From contig CM068842.1 in NCBI GenBank assembly GCA_028554795.2, positions 50,179,574-50,243,573 on the forward strand: a stretch of DNA of 64,000 nucleotides. Direction: 5' to 3'. The position numbers and the translations under genes were made by a program. This DNA is from Sinohyriopsis cumingii (lineage: Eukaryota > Mollusca > Bivalvia > Unionida > Unionidae). The notes beneath the pieces were generated by a model. That model saw nothing but the letters and a program-made list of their open reading frames with translations. It did not search any database and was not told the DNA's origin. Below are positions 10,280 through 22,942 of the stretch, piece after piece (the stretch's first letter is position 1; every line of letters begins with the position of its first letter).

Positions 10280-11900
10280 TCGATGATATTGCCTGGTTCG
10301 AGTAAATATAAATATAGGTGGTGAAACTTATAGGTGGAATAGATAGAGATCAGATCAGAGATACAGAACAGACCAACACGAGCCCCCCCCCCCCCCCGTA
10401 CATGTAAACAAAAATTTAATCAATTACATAAAACAACTGCGAGAATTCATTACATCAGGAATATACTCTGCATCTATATATAAACTGTCACCGAATTACA
10501 CAAAAGACACAAATATATTTAAATAAAGTAGCCGATCTGTTTTACTGATAGAATTAGTTCCTCATAGGATTGAGTGAACAATCAAAGTCAATGCCTTGTA
10601 CAATTGCATAACCTGCTTCTCCGGTTCACTCCACTTCCACTGTAGCTGTTCCTTCGACTCCCCTGTCTTGTCTCTTTCGGTCCTCATCTCTGTGTGTGGT
10701 ACGTAGATTCACAGATACCTGGATCTCAGAATTAATACGTCACAGGATACGTCCCAGAGATTATACGTCACAGGATACGTCTCAGAGTTAATACGTCACC
10801 GGATACGTCGCAGAGATAATACGTCCCTTAAAAAATATAAATAGAGACAACCTAAACTTTCTGTTGTTTATGATAACAGTGGTTTGCATTATCCTCCCTC
10901 TCGTTATCAGATCTTACTATCGGTGCTAAACAGATGCTAAGGGTATCGGTCTGCTCCACATGTCCTATAATGACCCTAGTTAGTTTAATGGCTAAATCAT
11001 CACGCATTAACACCACACATTAACACCACACGAGGCATAACGGTTCCGAGCCAGCCTCAATTTAAACAAGTGAATGAATGAGATACATTACATAACTTAC
11101 TACGTCATTTCAGTCAATACACACTCAACATTAATCATACGTGAAATCTTCTAAATTAGGTGAATTCACACGGATTCTCGTAACTTATATTAACTAATGT
11201 AATGCATGAAATTCTTAGAATCTAATTCTTATTCAAACAAGGCGACAAATTCAAACAATTCGTCAAACTTATCTAAAGATTAATGTACGACTTCCTATGC
11301 ATAAACTCAACACAGTTATACTTCATAAAGCAAATTGGTATACGAATGTAGCAAATAGATTCAAGCAAATATAAGTAAATCAATTCAGCAAAGCATTATA
11401 TATGGGCATCACAAATTACATGGAATTGTCACAAATACCTTTGAGCTTTCTGTGTTCCTCGCTTCTACCGTCAAATTTGTTCGTCGGTTTTTCCTCGACA
11501 ACAGTTCTCTTGGACAACTGTTTTACGAGAGAATTTTTCCCAAATTTACTCTTGAAGTCTTCTCACGCATGTTGTCACTTGCAGAAAAGCTTAGGCTGAT
11601 GTGAATTTCGATGTGGCGATATTAAAACTAGGAAATTTAGTGTGAGAAACACGCCCCTTATTTAACGTAACCAATCAGGATTAAATATATATGCCGCCTT
11701 TTTATAACTAGCCGCCAAATCTGAGGTCAATTTGACCTTGTAGTTTGAGCAACAGAGTTCTGCAATCTTTCAATCCTGACATTTACACGATGGAATCGAA
11801 GTTAGCTTTTGTCTCCACCAGTCTTCTGTTGGCTAAATAAACGAATGCTTAATTAAGAATAAAATTCTCCCCTCGAAAAGACATTACCGATTATGGCAGT
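10280..11900. repeat. C/T-rich dispersed repeat module, copy 2
   Basis: This stretch shares ordered blocks with 1240-2600 (see there) and a similar layout with 55080-56880. It contains a C15 run at about 10383-10397 and the 28-bp array at 10712-10826. No open frame with motifs was found. Element class unknown. Confidence 0.35.
10712..10826. repeat. 28-bp tandem repeat
   Basis: About four copies of 'cacaggatacgtcccagaga' plus 'ttatacgt', the first one degenerate. Each copy contains two 'tacgtc' motifs. Confidence 0.8.
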
Positions 11901-13844
11901 ATGGCGATTTGATACGCGCCTGTCCCCATAAATATAATTAATTATTCTCTGGTCCAAGTTAATGAGTTACTTCATAGATTGCCAGAAATTTGCTCCTTCA
12001 CACACAGCTAATGGACTACCCTGAAGAGTAAATGAAAGTCACCATCGACCTCTTTACTTGCATGCTTTCAACACAAATTTACTTTAAAAGTCAAACCTAA
12101 TTTCATATCTTCAGAACGTATGACCGGGAAACCAAGATCGAAAACGGATAATTTGTATTGGTTTCTGGAGATTCTTATTAAAAACATATTAGAAAGCTAG
12201 TTCTTTGACATCCAACAATGCTGAAAAATTAATGTTTGACAAATTATATGCAAACCTTATATCCTTCATTTATTAATGTTTAGTGTCAGTTCAAAGAACG
12301 AAACGCTTAAAGATGTCACCGTTTCTATTCATTGTATCTGTTTCCCTCATTGCCTGCAATGAAGGTGGGTCCGCAGCAGCAATAGTTACAGCAAGGAACC
12401 AGTTATCACGTGATTGTTTCCAACTCTTGACTTCATGCAGTACGTTTTAAACTTGCATATGAATCAGTTAACGTATTATATAAGGCACCTTTTGTCTCTA
12501 CAACTAATACAAATACTCAAAACAATTAATGATAAGAAACGACCGTATGGTAACTGGGTACTTACGGTAACTGGTACAAACCTTCATATTATGTTTGCGT
12601 CATACATAGCACAAACTAATCAATGTTTAGGATTTGTTTACACAACACAGACTTGTTCATGTTTAGGAATTGCTTTACAACTTTAGCGTGATGCAAATAT
12701 GCAGTCACATTGACAGCTCTCTCTCTCTGTATATATAGTGATCGTGTGTGTCACGGACTAAGAGGGCAGGGACCAGTTTTTATGTACAAATTTAATACCG
12801 CAATCAGCTTCTTAGTATAAAAAATCATAACAAATCAAATACACAAGTGAGGTCAAAAAGGTCCATATTTTTAGATACGTATATTAAAACAAAGCATATG
12901 AATAGTATTCACGTGACCAGAGTAGTCAATGGCAGTTCATAGCAGAAGACGTTTATGCACCCCAACCCCTATTGTATACCTGCATTTTTCACATCCAAAG
13001 GCCATTTTTGAAAGCATGTGGTGCTTACAGTGCAAACGCAAGTTCTTTCTCTGGATAAAAATTTTGAAAAACACTGTCTACTAAATAGTTTGATGCAATT
13101 CAGAATAGTTGTCATGTAAGCCGTTTTTAAGATCCTCTACTTGCCTTGAACCCACGTGTCTACTGCTATGGGAGGCTAGCTCTTCTTCCTAGCCGACTAT
13201 TGGTATTTCACTATCAACATACTGCAGAGCAACTATGGAAGGTGTACATGCCTGACATCAATTTCAAGAACAACACAAGCCCGAAACACCTAGTTCACAA
13301 ATATATCCATATCTATATACAGTAAACAATAATAACTGAAAAAGTCACACCATAGTCTTAAGTTAAGAAATTTGCCAGGGGCCAATTTACGAAACTGGAC
13401 GCTGCCACCTAAGATAAATCCAATAAACTGACAACAAATATTGCAAAACCAGTTTCTAACTAGCCAAAGCGCAAGCCCCCCTCCCCTCCCCCAACCAACC
13501 AATAACAACATAAGATACGGAATAGCGGTTCTGGATAAAAAATTTTACATGACCTTTTCTACAGGAATAAAAGCTTGAAATTTCTTATGTTTCAACTAGT
13601 TGCCCTCAGCCTGTTGCTGATAATAACAAATATTTTATATTGACATGGAAATCGAATAGTCTTATCGCCATATGTTTCTGTTATGAAAATTTGCGTAACC
13701 GCACATTATGTCCCGGATATTTCATTGCGTTAGTAGCAATTTTAGGTCACTGGGGGACTAATAAGCAAATTGAAAGAATTATTTATATGAAAATGTGCCG
13801 GCTGCAAAAAGATGATGAATTTATTTGTACGTGACTGTCTTTTT
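11901..13844. other. unassigned sequence
   Basis: No supported gene. Open frames at 12414-12686 (plus, 90 codons) and 13290-13511 (minus) lack motifs. A short CT run occurs at about 12718-12729. Confidence 0.4.
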
Positions 13845-14462
13845 CTACTCTTCTTGGTTTAAACCGCTTGGTTTCATTGTTCTAAGGCGGTGTTTCCAGT
13901 AAGATTCCTTTTCTTTATGGCTTCGAAACTCCAATTGGTGGTTGTACGCAACTGTAATAAGAGTTATATCAGTGAAAATGTGGCCATGGGATATTGTGTG
14001 TTCTACAATTGGACTTCTGGACAGTTTCTTTGCCATCCAGTCAGATATGTGAAGACTGATCCTCCTGTGTAAATTTTCAGTTTCTCCGACATATTGAAGG
14101 CTACAGATGTTGCATGTGATGAGATAAATTATATTCTCTGTTTTGTATGTTCTGTTTGAACCATGTATGTAAAGTTTTTTGCTGGTCGATGTGCTAAAAA
14201 AATGTGCTGGTCTCTATCATATGTTGACAGGATTGGCACCTTTTATAGCCACAGGGGCCAGATTGACTAGGGTAGCCTTGGTTAATGATTGGCAATGCTG
14301 TTTTGGTCTCCGGTAGGCTGCATCTAGTTTGATCCGGCCGGATGATTGACTCTGGTGTGTCACACGCTTCCACAATGGGCATGAGTTTCAAGATAATTTT
14401 ACCTACTTTGTGGTTGTCTGGATGGAAGGTCAGGGTAAATGGTATCCGATTAACCTTTTCCT
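13845..14462 (-). pseudogene. Penelope-like element C-terminal remnant with GIY-YIG domain
   Basis: On the minus strand, the frame entering at about 14462 reads a linker ('RIPFTLTFHPDN', 'VGKIILKLMPI') and then 'CGYKRCQSCQHM', with an early stop at 14194. Shifting by one base at a T-run near 14200 restores the downstream frame. That frame reads 'IIYLITCNICSLQYVGET', an R-bearing helix 'LHRRISLHISDW', and the ending 'ESYWKHRLRTMKPSGLNQEE' at 13845. This is the Cys-linker plus GIY-YIG endonuclease arrangement that ends Penelope-like retroelement proteins (reverse transcriptase followed by GIY-YIG). The reverse transcriptase part is absent. It is truncated and frame-broken, so it is dead. The same domain is present at 47953-48398. 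Confidence 0.82.
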
Positions 14463-15460
14463 TCTCTCTATACTATTGTAAGTCATTGCGGTTCGTTTCT
14501 TTATCCCTTCTGGCTTATCTCCGCTATCCGGAGCAACGTTTCTGCTGAACATATTACTGAATCAAGTTAATAACACTGATTACATATTTGATATGTAAAT
14601 ATGAAACTCCAAATTACAGCTTTAATTTTCTGTCTAGCGAATTTATGTTTCAGACGATAATATTTTGTGGTGAGAAATAAAAGAAAAAGTAAAATACAAA
14701 TCTCGATAAACCTATTTACATTACGCATTGTAGGAATATGGGAATTAATGTTTGATAAAAGTAAGTCACGAAAAACAGAAAGATAAAGGGACTGGAACTC
14801 GTCTTGTAAATTAGATCTGCAATATTCATTAAGTTTAGTTTATACCAAGAGTCGCGAATCAAAACAAGACATCTTTCATCACTTATCTTAGAACACCACT
14901 ACGGCGCTTGCAATTCAATGTTCATAAATCAATCTTCTTAACACAATCGTTTTTATTTATATGCCCGACTAAACGCATATTACAAAGGCCATATTCACTA
15001 TATTAATATCACCGTGGAGAAGAGACTTACAGATAAACGTCAAATTATTATGATGAGCTTTTGTCACTTTGAAGCCAGAAATTACTTTGAGGAAGATCTT
15101 TCGTCGATCTCCTTCGATTCAATTAGAGTCAGTTGCATACATTTAGTGACCGTAGTCTGCATCATGTTAATACAGTAACTCTGTTGCCAATGCATTCCAA
15201 GTCGGCAACAAAAGTGCTTCAAGTTTCAGTCCGATTTATTACAATTATCCATTGAGGGATGTGGAAATCGCCGAATGTATGGCGCTGTTTAGTTCACGAA
15301 ATAATATTGTATTTGTCAAGATACCAGCACATTATTGTTTACCCTCATATTATATGACAGAGGTCATTAATTCATCTGTATTAGCTTTTGACCTCAAATC
15401 AAGGGCTTGTACGAGTAATGGGGACATGTAATTTATAATTATCGCCCTTGCATATATTGT
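14463..15460. other. unassigned A+T-rich sequence
   Basis: Nothing recognised on either strand beyond the end of the Penelope-like remnant. Confidence 0.4.
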
Positions 15461-15660
15461 GTTCCACTGGTGTTGTTGTTGTTGTTGTTTTAGGGTTTAA
15501 CGCCATTTTTCAGCACACGATAGGCTATACATGGCGGCCAGTATTAATGGTGGAGGAAGAACCCGGGAAAACCCCGGAAAGAACCACCGACCCACGAGAA
15601 GCTACTGGCAAGCTTTCTCACATACCCACATAGGCTGAATCCGAGAGTTCCACTGGTGTT
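15461..15660 (-). mobile_element. SINE family B, 5'-truncated, with target duplication
   Basis: Body at about 15475-15646, read on the minus strand. It contains the conserved 3' domain (plus-strand marker 'gggtttaacgccatttttca' and 'ctatacatggcggccag') and a 3' tail of (AAC)n, seen here as (GTT)n. It is bounded by 'gttccactggtgtt' at 15461-15474 and 15647-15660, a perfect 14-bp target duplication. The tRNA-like head is missing, so reverse transcription stopped early. The domain resembles the Nin-type 3' domain of mollusc SINEs; that name is from memory. Confidence 0.88.
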
Positions 15661-15898
15661 TGTAACTACCAACATAAAAGAGCTGCAATTTCAAACACTG
15701 GGTGGTTTGACATTTCATTAAAAATAAAAATTCAGTTATTTTCTCGGTAAACACACTCTCGCATCAATTTCCACTTGAAAATAATACTTAAAATTTTTTC
15801 CGAGTAGCAAACCGTAATCTAAAGATAGTGATCGCTTCTTGAAGCGTGCTATTCGTAGATTTATACTACTACTACTACTGCTACTACTTCTACTACTA
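15661..15898. repeat. short noncoding stretch with (TAC)n
   Basis: A (TAC)n/(TACTAC) microsatellite at about 15861-15899 runs directly into the (AAT)n tail of the neighbouring LINE. Confidence 0.6.
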
Positions 15899-16083
15899 CT
15901 AATAATAATAATAATGAGGACTCTGTATAGCGCCTAATCTTTAGAAGCTCTAAGCGCTTTACAACATTAGACAACACATATAAGATAAAAAAAACCATAT
16001 ACAATGATATGATTACAAAAACAAACACCATGAAATTAGAAAATATAAAAACATGCTGAGAATATTTAAGGTAGGAAACATTA

Positions 16084-16305
16084 TTAGGACTTTAAGTTTG
16101 TTCTTACAGTCAAAATAAGTGTTTTGGGAGCACTCTTGAATGTGATCACGGTGTCTTTGTGTCTAAGTTCAGTCGGCAATTCATTCCACGTTGCTGGGCC
16201 CTGGTATGCAAAAGAACGCTGTCCATATGACTTTGTGTTCATAGTAGGAATAATGAGCATACGATTGTCAGAAGAGGAGCGTAAGTATCTTGGTGGTGTG
16301 TACAC
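16084..16305 (-). pseudogene. LINE C-terminal fragment
   Basis: 73 codons. '[19 protein letters not shown]' is the conserved C-terminal block of CR1/L2-like ORF2 proteins. Near-identical copies are at 40125-40340 and about 35865-36040. Confidence 0.75.
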
Positions 16306-16556
16306 ATTGGTGAGGTCAGATAGTTACGTTGGACTAGAGTCCGTCAATAAAACGTAGCACAGAGAACAAATTTTGTGTTTGATTCTGGATCGAATGGATA
16401 GCCGGTGTAGGGTACAGAGCAGCGGGGAGGTGTGCTCTGATCGTGGCACTCTAAGTATGATCCGAGCAGCTGTGTTTTGAACTTTTTGAAGTATCTGGAG
16501 TAGATATTGAGATGAACCAGACAGAATTGAGTTACGCTAGTCCAGTCTTGAAAGTA

Positions 16557-17249
16557 CTAATGAACACACACGTGTTTTAGTGGCATCAACAGAAAGATAT
16601 TGCGAATGGAGCTGATGCGTCTCAGCTCAAGATATGCAGCCTTGCATATGTTCATGACATGCTGTTGCAATGTGAGAGTACTGTCCAGAGTGACACATAG
16701 GTTTCGTACTGACTGTGTGAATTTAATGTTGGTGTTGCTGACATTTATTGTTTGAGGTAAAGGATCTGAATGAGAAAGTCTTTGTGTTGTGATCAAAATG
16801 GCCTCAGTTTTATCATCATTCATCTGCAGCTTGTTACATGTCATCCATGATTTCACATCAGAAATGTACATCTCTACACCTTGGATGGTAGCATCAACTT
16901 CAATTGGGTGGGTAGATTTGTATATTTGGGTGTCATCAGCGTACAACTGGTGAGACAACGGATGATGATCTATGACACTTGAGAGCGACTGAGTGTATAG
17001 AATGAAGAGAACCGGTCCAAAAACAGACCCCTGTGGAACACCACAACATAGATTAACTGGGCTGGAGTGTATTCCATTTGCAGACACAATTTGTGTCCTG
17101 TTGACCAAGTAGGACTTGAACCACAGTAAGGCTGTATCATGAATGATAAATACATGCCGGAGACGGTGAAGCAATATAGCATGGTCTATTGTGTCAAATG
17201 CTGCAGACAAAAAAAGGAGGGTGAGGACTATAATCTTTCCGCTATCCAA
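16557..17249 (-). pseudogene. LINE reverse transcriptase core fragment
   Basis: 230 codons. RT motifs appear in order: 'LSAAFDTIDHAILL' (about 14-27), 'GVPQGSVFGPVLF' (70-82) and the catalytic box 'YADDTQIY' (103-110), followed by the thumb region. An intact enzyme would copy its own RNA at a nicked target. Here the protein lacks its N-terminal endonuclease and the rest of the frame, and stops at 16557, about 250 bp before the C-terminal block. Confidence 0.88.
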
Positions 17250-17538
17250 AGCAGAGAGAATGACATTAGCTACTTTTAGAAGAATAGTTTCAGTACTGTG
17301 GCAAGGGCGATATGCAGATCGTACATTGCTAAAAAGACTGTTTGAATTCAGATGAGATACAAGCTGGGATAGAGCAACCTTTCTAAGATTTTTGATATGA
17401 ATGGGAGATTAGAAACTGGGCGGTAGTTCTTTAAATCGTTATGTTCTAGTGTTGGTTTCTTCAGCAGAGGCTTTATAATGGCAGTTTTGAAAACTGATGG
17501 GAATTCCCCTGATGAGAGAGAGGTATTAATAACATTAG

Positions 17539-17892
17539 TTACTGAAGGTAATACTGGATCTCAAGCAGCAGTGATGTTGGAATTGGATCAAGTTCACATG
17601 ACTTTGGTACACTCTTCATCAGGATTGTACAAACGAAATCCATAGAGACCGGTTTAAATGATGCTAATGGTTGCCGCTCAATTTCTGTATCCCAACTGTA
17701 TGGTGACGACAATTCAATTGAAATTGTGGTGTCAAGCTTATCTCTAATGGGTTGTACTTTGTCACGGAAGAAATTTGCAAACGTGTCCGGAAGGTCGACT
17801 GGAGAGAAGGTAGTTAGAAGTGGTGTAGATTTGTTCCTTGACATTAGCTTGTTAGTAATCTCGAAGAGCTCTTTGCAGCTGAAACTTTCCAT
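17539..17892 (-). pseudogene. LINE ORF fragment, endonuclease-RT linker
   Basis: 117 codons. 'FANFFRDKVQPIRDKL' and 'SCELDPIPTSLL' correspond to the segment just before and at the start of the reverse transcriptase in CR1/L2-type proteins. The frame ends in a stop before the RT core, so the copy cannot make a full protein. Confidence 0.75.
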
Positions 17893-17900
17893 GATCTTAT

Positions 17901-19963
17901 AAGTGTCAAAGGTTATACATTACTGAATGTGTTACGTTATTTTGCTTAACATTGTTAATGTTCAACACAGTGAAGTCAGAAACGGATTCCAACGAATGCT
18001 AAAAATGCCCGAGGATGCATATTTTGTTTTACTTTGAGCAGTGTGCAACATGCGGTGTTTTCAATCTCTGTAATGCAATAAACCGAAATGGCATAACTTG
18101 TAGCCGCAGAAAGAACCAATGATCAATTCTGACGAAACAATATGGTTTCGGCATGGTTCGATTTCCATGATTCAGAGTCACTTGCAAAACTTCCTCCTCC
18201 ATCATCCACCGTACAATTGGAGATGTACACCGCCATACAATGATTTCAATTTTACACGAATTCTATATTCTTGTTATGATAACAATACATACTGACTTTT
18301 GAATTCTGATTGATATAATCTTTAGCAGAAAATTCATTTTATTAGCAATATATTACGAATAATTTCAAGAAACGAATATTTCTCAAAGTCCACGAATCTG
18401 ATCATGTGTCGTCCTAGTTTACATTTGTTAATGCGTAATGACTTGCTATTTACGACAAAAGATTTTGTCCCATAATCGTTTGTTTATAAATATGCTTTAG
18501 TTAAATTTGTCACATTATCCTTTCTTAGAAGTGATATAATGATATTTGAAAAACCTAATTTGTGAATGAGCATAACGGTAAATCAAGACATTTTGAACCT
18601 AGGACTAAATTCAGCTTCTATTTTGAACCTTTGAACGAAAGAAAGTTTCTATTTTTGATATGTCTTTTAAAATTGAACAAATGTTTATCTTGCTATAAAA
18701 TAAAAAAAAAAACGTCTCAGCTGCGTTTAATGTAAATATGTCAGTATAGAGTTGCTAATAAAATTAATCTTTTTAAAGCCGTAGTAGTAGTAGTAGTAGT
18801 AGCATTAATTAATTAAGAGAGATGTGCGTGATTTCTTAATTGATATTCGATACGGTCTATACTTTGTCGAAGACAATGCCAGCTTTTAAAGATGGATGAA
18901 AATTAGTAATATATGTTATTCATAATTGCATGTATATCACTACAATAATCAAATGCAATAATGAAGAATATATGTTCGCAGTTAACAAATGTCAAATTAT
19001 TTCCATATTAAGTTATTCACTTATATTCGGGCCTACTAAAACCGGACTTTTAGTTTACTGTTTTCCACACAAAAAAATTATATAAAAAAAAATCAAACAA
19101 CGGAACCCATCCTTCCCATTATCGTGCGTCAGGTAAAACGCTTAAGCTGTGACAGTGTATATGGATTGTCATTGGTACTACCCTTTTACTCTAGGAATTC
19201 TTGAGTGAGTGTTTTGAATATCTTTATCACGAACTGCACAAAAAGAACGCAAAAACAAAAGTCCTATGTTTGCATTCAAAAACGTTGGTGATGGCTGTAT
19301 CCATCTAATTCTGATTTGGTGGCGGCACTGATAGTATTTATATCAATAAATGGCTAGATCTAATACCAGGTAATAAGTACGGTGATCAAAGTCGACATTA
19401 GTTCACAGAACCACCAAACATGCAATTGATGCAGGTGTTTGTGACAATATAATGACTGTCATTTTATCTGCATTTCAGTCTACTATAAAGGCTTATTACT
19501 TCATGGTTTTGTTTCTTCAGCCACATATAACCATTTTAAATGGTGTTATGAATAGCACCATTAAGTGTAGTTACATCCCACATTGTAATTTGTCGGCTTC
19601 AAAGAATGATGCACCTGCATTTTTTAAATTCAAAGAATGTGCATTTTAAAGCAAAGTAATCACATAATAATTTTAAGCATTCTAAGAGGGTAAACACGTG
19701 AACTTATGACAAAACATTTGCTATGCACCATTTTTAATTATTTACTCTCTTATACTGGAAAACTTTTGTACCAAACATGTTTAACATCTATTGTTTTGTA
19801 CCAAATTTGTTTCAAATCTGTTGCAAACTGAACAGAAGATTTAAAACAAACCCAGTTAATGAACTTGATATGTACTTTCCTGTTGATGATATGTAAATGA
19901 AAACAATTATTTAAAATTTACATAAACAAAAATTGTGTAGATATTGATATCCAAGTTAGACTC

Positions 19964-20016
<53 letters not shown>

Positions 20017-20508
20017 GTATATATATATAAAGTAGTTAATGTAACAGAAGATGAGAAAAATATCCATTTGAAATTTGACCATCGTTTTATTCTTATTGCG
20101 TATTATTATGCACACTTTAAATAAATAGGTAAATAGACATTTGCTTTGCTGCCCTTTCAAGGAAAGTGCCCTTTTGAAATTGTGAATCCACCCAACCGCC
20201 TCAACTCCTGACCTGACCCGGCCCTGATTGGTACTGCAATACCTTTGAGACAAGGCAAAAATTTAGTGTCAAAACACGTGATAGGAGAATATTATTATGC
20301 AGCAAAACTCACCAAGGAAAATGACTCTGGAATAAATAATAAAGGTTGTGTCCGCCTCTATAATTATTCCTCCAGATTTAGAATATACTCAGCTCTTGCT
20401 GATGTCTGATAAATGCCTAAAATAATGTTTTCTATGAGTTATCTATGATAATATGAGTTGATTCAGGCTATACGCCTGTGCATGTTCTTTCCATGAGACC
20501 ATGAATCA

Positions 20509-20510
<2 letters not shown>
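17901..20510. other. unassigned A+T-rich sequence with microsatellites
   Basis: No gene recognised. Contains (GTA)n at 18781-18803 and (AC)n at about 19967-20012. Open frames here are short and motif-free. Confidence 0.5.

Positions 20511-20568
<58 letters not shown>
20511..20568. repeat. (GA)n microsatellite
   Basis: About 58 bp of uninterrupted AG dinucleotides. Confidence 0.95.
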
Positions 20569-20572
<4 letters not shown>

Positions 20573-21689
20573 TTCATAGGAGAGTACCAATTTGTTTCTT
20601 CAAGTTTTCTAAGTGTTAAAGCTTTCAATACTTTAGAAAACTTCTACCGGTTACCCGTCGAATCAAACGATTGGTTATCCGAGAATGCGACAAAGGGAAA
20701 TTCTATTACGTGTGTACAAACCTGAAGTTAAGTCCACATTTTTTTATTCACACAGTATAACTATAACAATCTAATGTCATTTGGTTTAAAAAAAAGTCAG
20801 AATTCATCCTCGTTGTCTGATAAAGTTCTGACATCCTTCATCGTTGTCCAGTAAATCTTTGTGATGTAGTCATTATAAATATCATCTCACTCCTTTCCTT
20901 GGCCTCTCTGTCATAAGCTGATGCTTATTTAAAGTCGCAGCTTGAGCTTTGTTAATAACAATTCGATCGTACAATTTGTAAAATCTATTAAAGGTTGCAA
21001 CTGAACACGTCATATGTACGGCAAGATGAAATGACCAGCCTCTGTTACATCCCATTGTACCATAGTCGTAGTTCTCTCAAAGAGTTCTCACGTGGAAAAC
21101 AAGCTTTAGGCTCAAGGTTACTCATTTAAAGGAAAAGACACACCTCTGCTTGGGACAGAAAATGTATGTGTACTTAAAGCTCAATCACAATAAATGTCAA
21201 CCTGGAAACAACGTGAGTGCTACCTTTACAAGCACTGGCAGAAAACTTGTATACCGTTACGATAAACAATAAATCTGGAAAACCCAACTTAGTAAAGATG
21301 CCAGTTGGTATCTGGGTACTCGGGGACCCACCTATTGATAATAACCTAAGTTATAAAACGTGCCATAGCGTACCTGCTTATCAGATATTTTCTTCATGAA
21401 CTCGAGAACAGCTCGTTTCACATCAGCTGAGCTATTGGTGAATGATTTTGTCCCATCTGGCTTAAAGAGTGACTGGCAAGTATTCATGGAAGTGCTTAGA
21501 CAGTCCACAAGTCCTCAACAGTTGTCATCTTGTTCACTGTCCTTTTCATTTTCTCTTCGCTTTTGTGGCGCGCCTTTAGTCCTCTTGATTGTTGACCCTT
21601 TTTATATTTTTATTGTATTAATGAGACTTTTGAGTCAGTTTATCAATTCAATGTTAGGACAATCACTAAGTGTCATACCAAATAGCTGC
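20569..21689. other. unassigned sequence
   Basis: No gene called. Several short plus-strand frames (for example 21396-21716) overlap weakly coding-like sequence but show no domain. Confidence 0.35.
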
Positions 21690-22361
21690 ATATATGTGAA
21701 TCATGAATTGTCCTAACTCTTCTCTGGTTGAATCTAATACCTCATGCTGTACCTCTGGATTCTCCTTGCGATGTACACTTCTTCGAATGGAGTCAAAGCT
21801 TAATGGCATTCCTTTTCTTCAATGTATCAGACCAAAGGTTTTTACAATATGGCCCGAGTCATTTGCACTGGCTTTTTCCCCATGTATCTTTTTGTTATTT
21901 TGGATACTATCTCTTCGTCTTTTGTCTCATCTTGATTAATCGTCGAAGCATCCTTTCCTGAGATAACAGACTATGTGCACTTGTCTCTGCTCATCTACTG
22001 TGGACATCTTGATCATTGCATTGTTTTGTGTGGCCCCCGGTCGAAACAATTTCTTTGCGTCGTTGTGGTCAATCTCTCCAGCAGTGTCTAATCCAAAACT
22101 AACAATACTTCCATTGTGGGAGGTACTGAATAGAGCATGTTTCATTGTCTGTGAAAGTGACTCAATTTGTAATTTGTAATGTTCTATCAAAAGCCGTGAG
22201 CAAAATCCAGCCCAACTGGAAGCTTCCTTTAAAAATTAGAATGGAAGTGAAGACTTCACATTGGCCAGAAGTAAGTTGTATCCGTATTTTCCTCCTAGTC
22301 TTAAGATCCAAACAACACACATCACCGCCACTATTATGCTGTCTCCTTCACCTTTCACTAG

Positions 22362-22942
22362 TAGGAATGACGATATAACCACACTGAAAGTGGTTCTCGA
22401 TAATGTTTTGGAGAAAGCTGAATTGAACGAAACGCATGAAAATGTTTTGTTTGCAACTAACTTCAAGATTGCAAGAAATCTTTTTAAGCTTATAGATGTG
22501 GACAAAGAGTATGCACTATTTCTTCCAGAATTTCAAGTACTGCACTTGAGAAAGTCCAAAATTATGAATCTAATATCAGCCTGTGCAACATCAGGTCTCA
22601 TTCATATACTGAAATATATGAGATGATGATGTTGAAAAAGACTGCAGTAAATTTGTAATTATTGAGAACATCGAGACAGCCACGCGAAACGTTTGGCGAT
22701 TGTCAGCAGCTTTGCATATATTGGTTCTCGTCACGTTCGTCGACTCGCTACCACCTTCACATGCAGAGGAGCTGAGAAAAACTTGCGTGAGGCATTGTGG
22801 TGAACTCCAATATGCTACTATCAGTACTGCAAACCACAGTTTAATCCTTGTTTGTCATAAATGGTATCTGCATTTCGTCAAGGAAGGCTTGATCATCTCG
22901 GAGAATATCTTTATCCGCATTAACTTTTATCCTAATATTTGA
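22362..22942 (+). pseudogene. possible broken Gadd45-like (L7Ae-fold) sequence
   Basis: A pyrimidine-rich tract ending 'cctttcactag' at about 22361 could be a splice acceptor. The frame then reads 'TTLKVVLDNVLEKAELN', 'ATNFKIARNLF', 'YALFLPEF' and 'LISACATSGLIHILKYM' before a stop at 22624. A one-base shift at a GATGATGAT run continues with 'KFVIIENIETATRNVW' to a stop at 22942. The spacing of these blocks recalls Gadd45 proteins: 'VL.KA' helix, 'AK.L' helix, a hydrophobic strand with LPE, a helix before 'INIL', then a 'VLVTN'-like strand. Gadd45 proteins are small stress-response regulators. The match is from memory and weak, the frame is broken and no other exon was found. Confidence 0.28.

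Larger units (their letters stand above)
15899..17900 (-). mobile_element. degraded CR1/L2-like LINE, 5'-truncated
   Basis: About 2 kb of a non-LTR retrotransposon on the minus strand. The 3' end is a tail of ATT units (plus-strand 'aataataataataatgagg') after a 3' UTR that carries 'tatagcgcctaatctttaga'. The same 3' end recurs at 35610-36041 and 39938-40440. Coding pieces appear in order: an N-terminal linker (17539-17892), the reverse transcriptase core (16557-17249) and the C-terminal block (16084-16305). They lie in different frames, so the copy is dead. The clade is judged from the RT motifs and the microsatellite tail. Confidence 0.88.

Noticed and set aside
12414-12686. 90-codon plus-strand open frame
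   Set aside because: No motif, A+T-rich codons, expected by chance at this composition.
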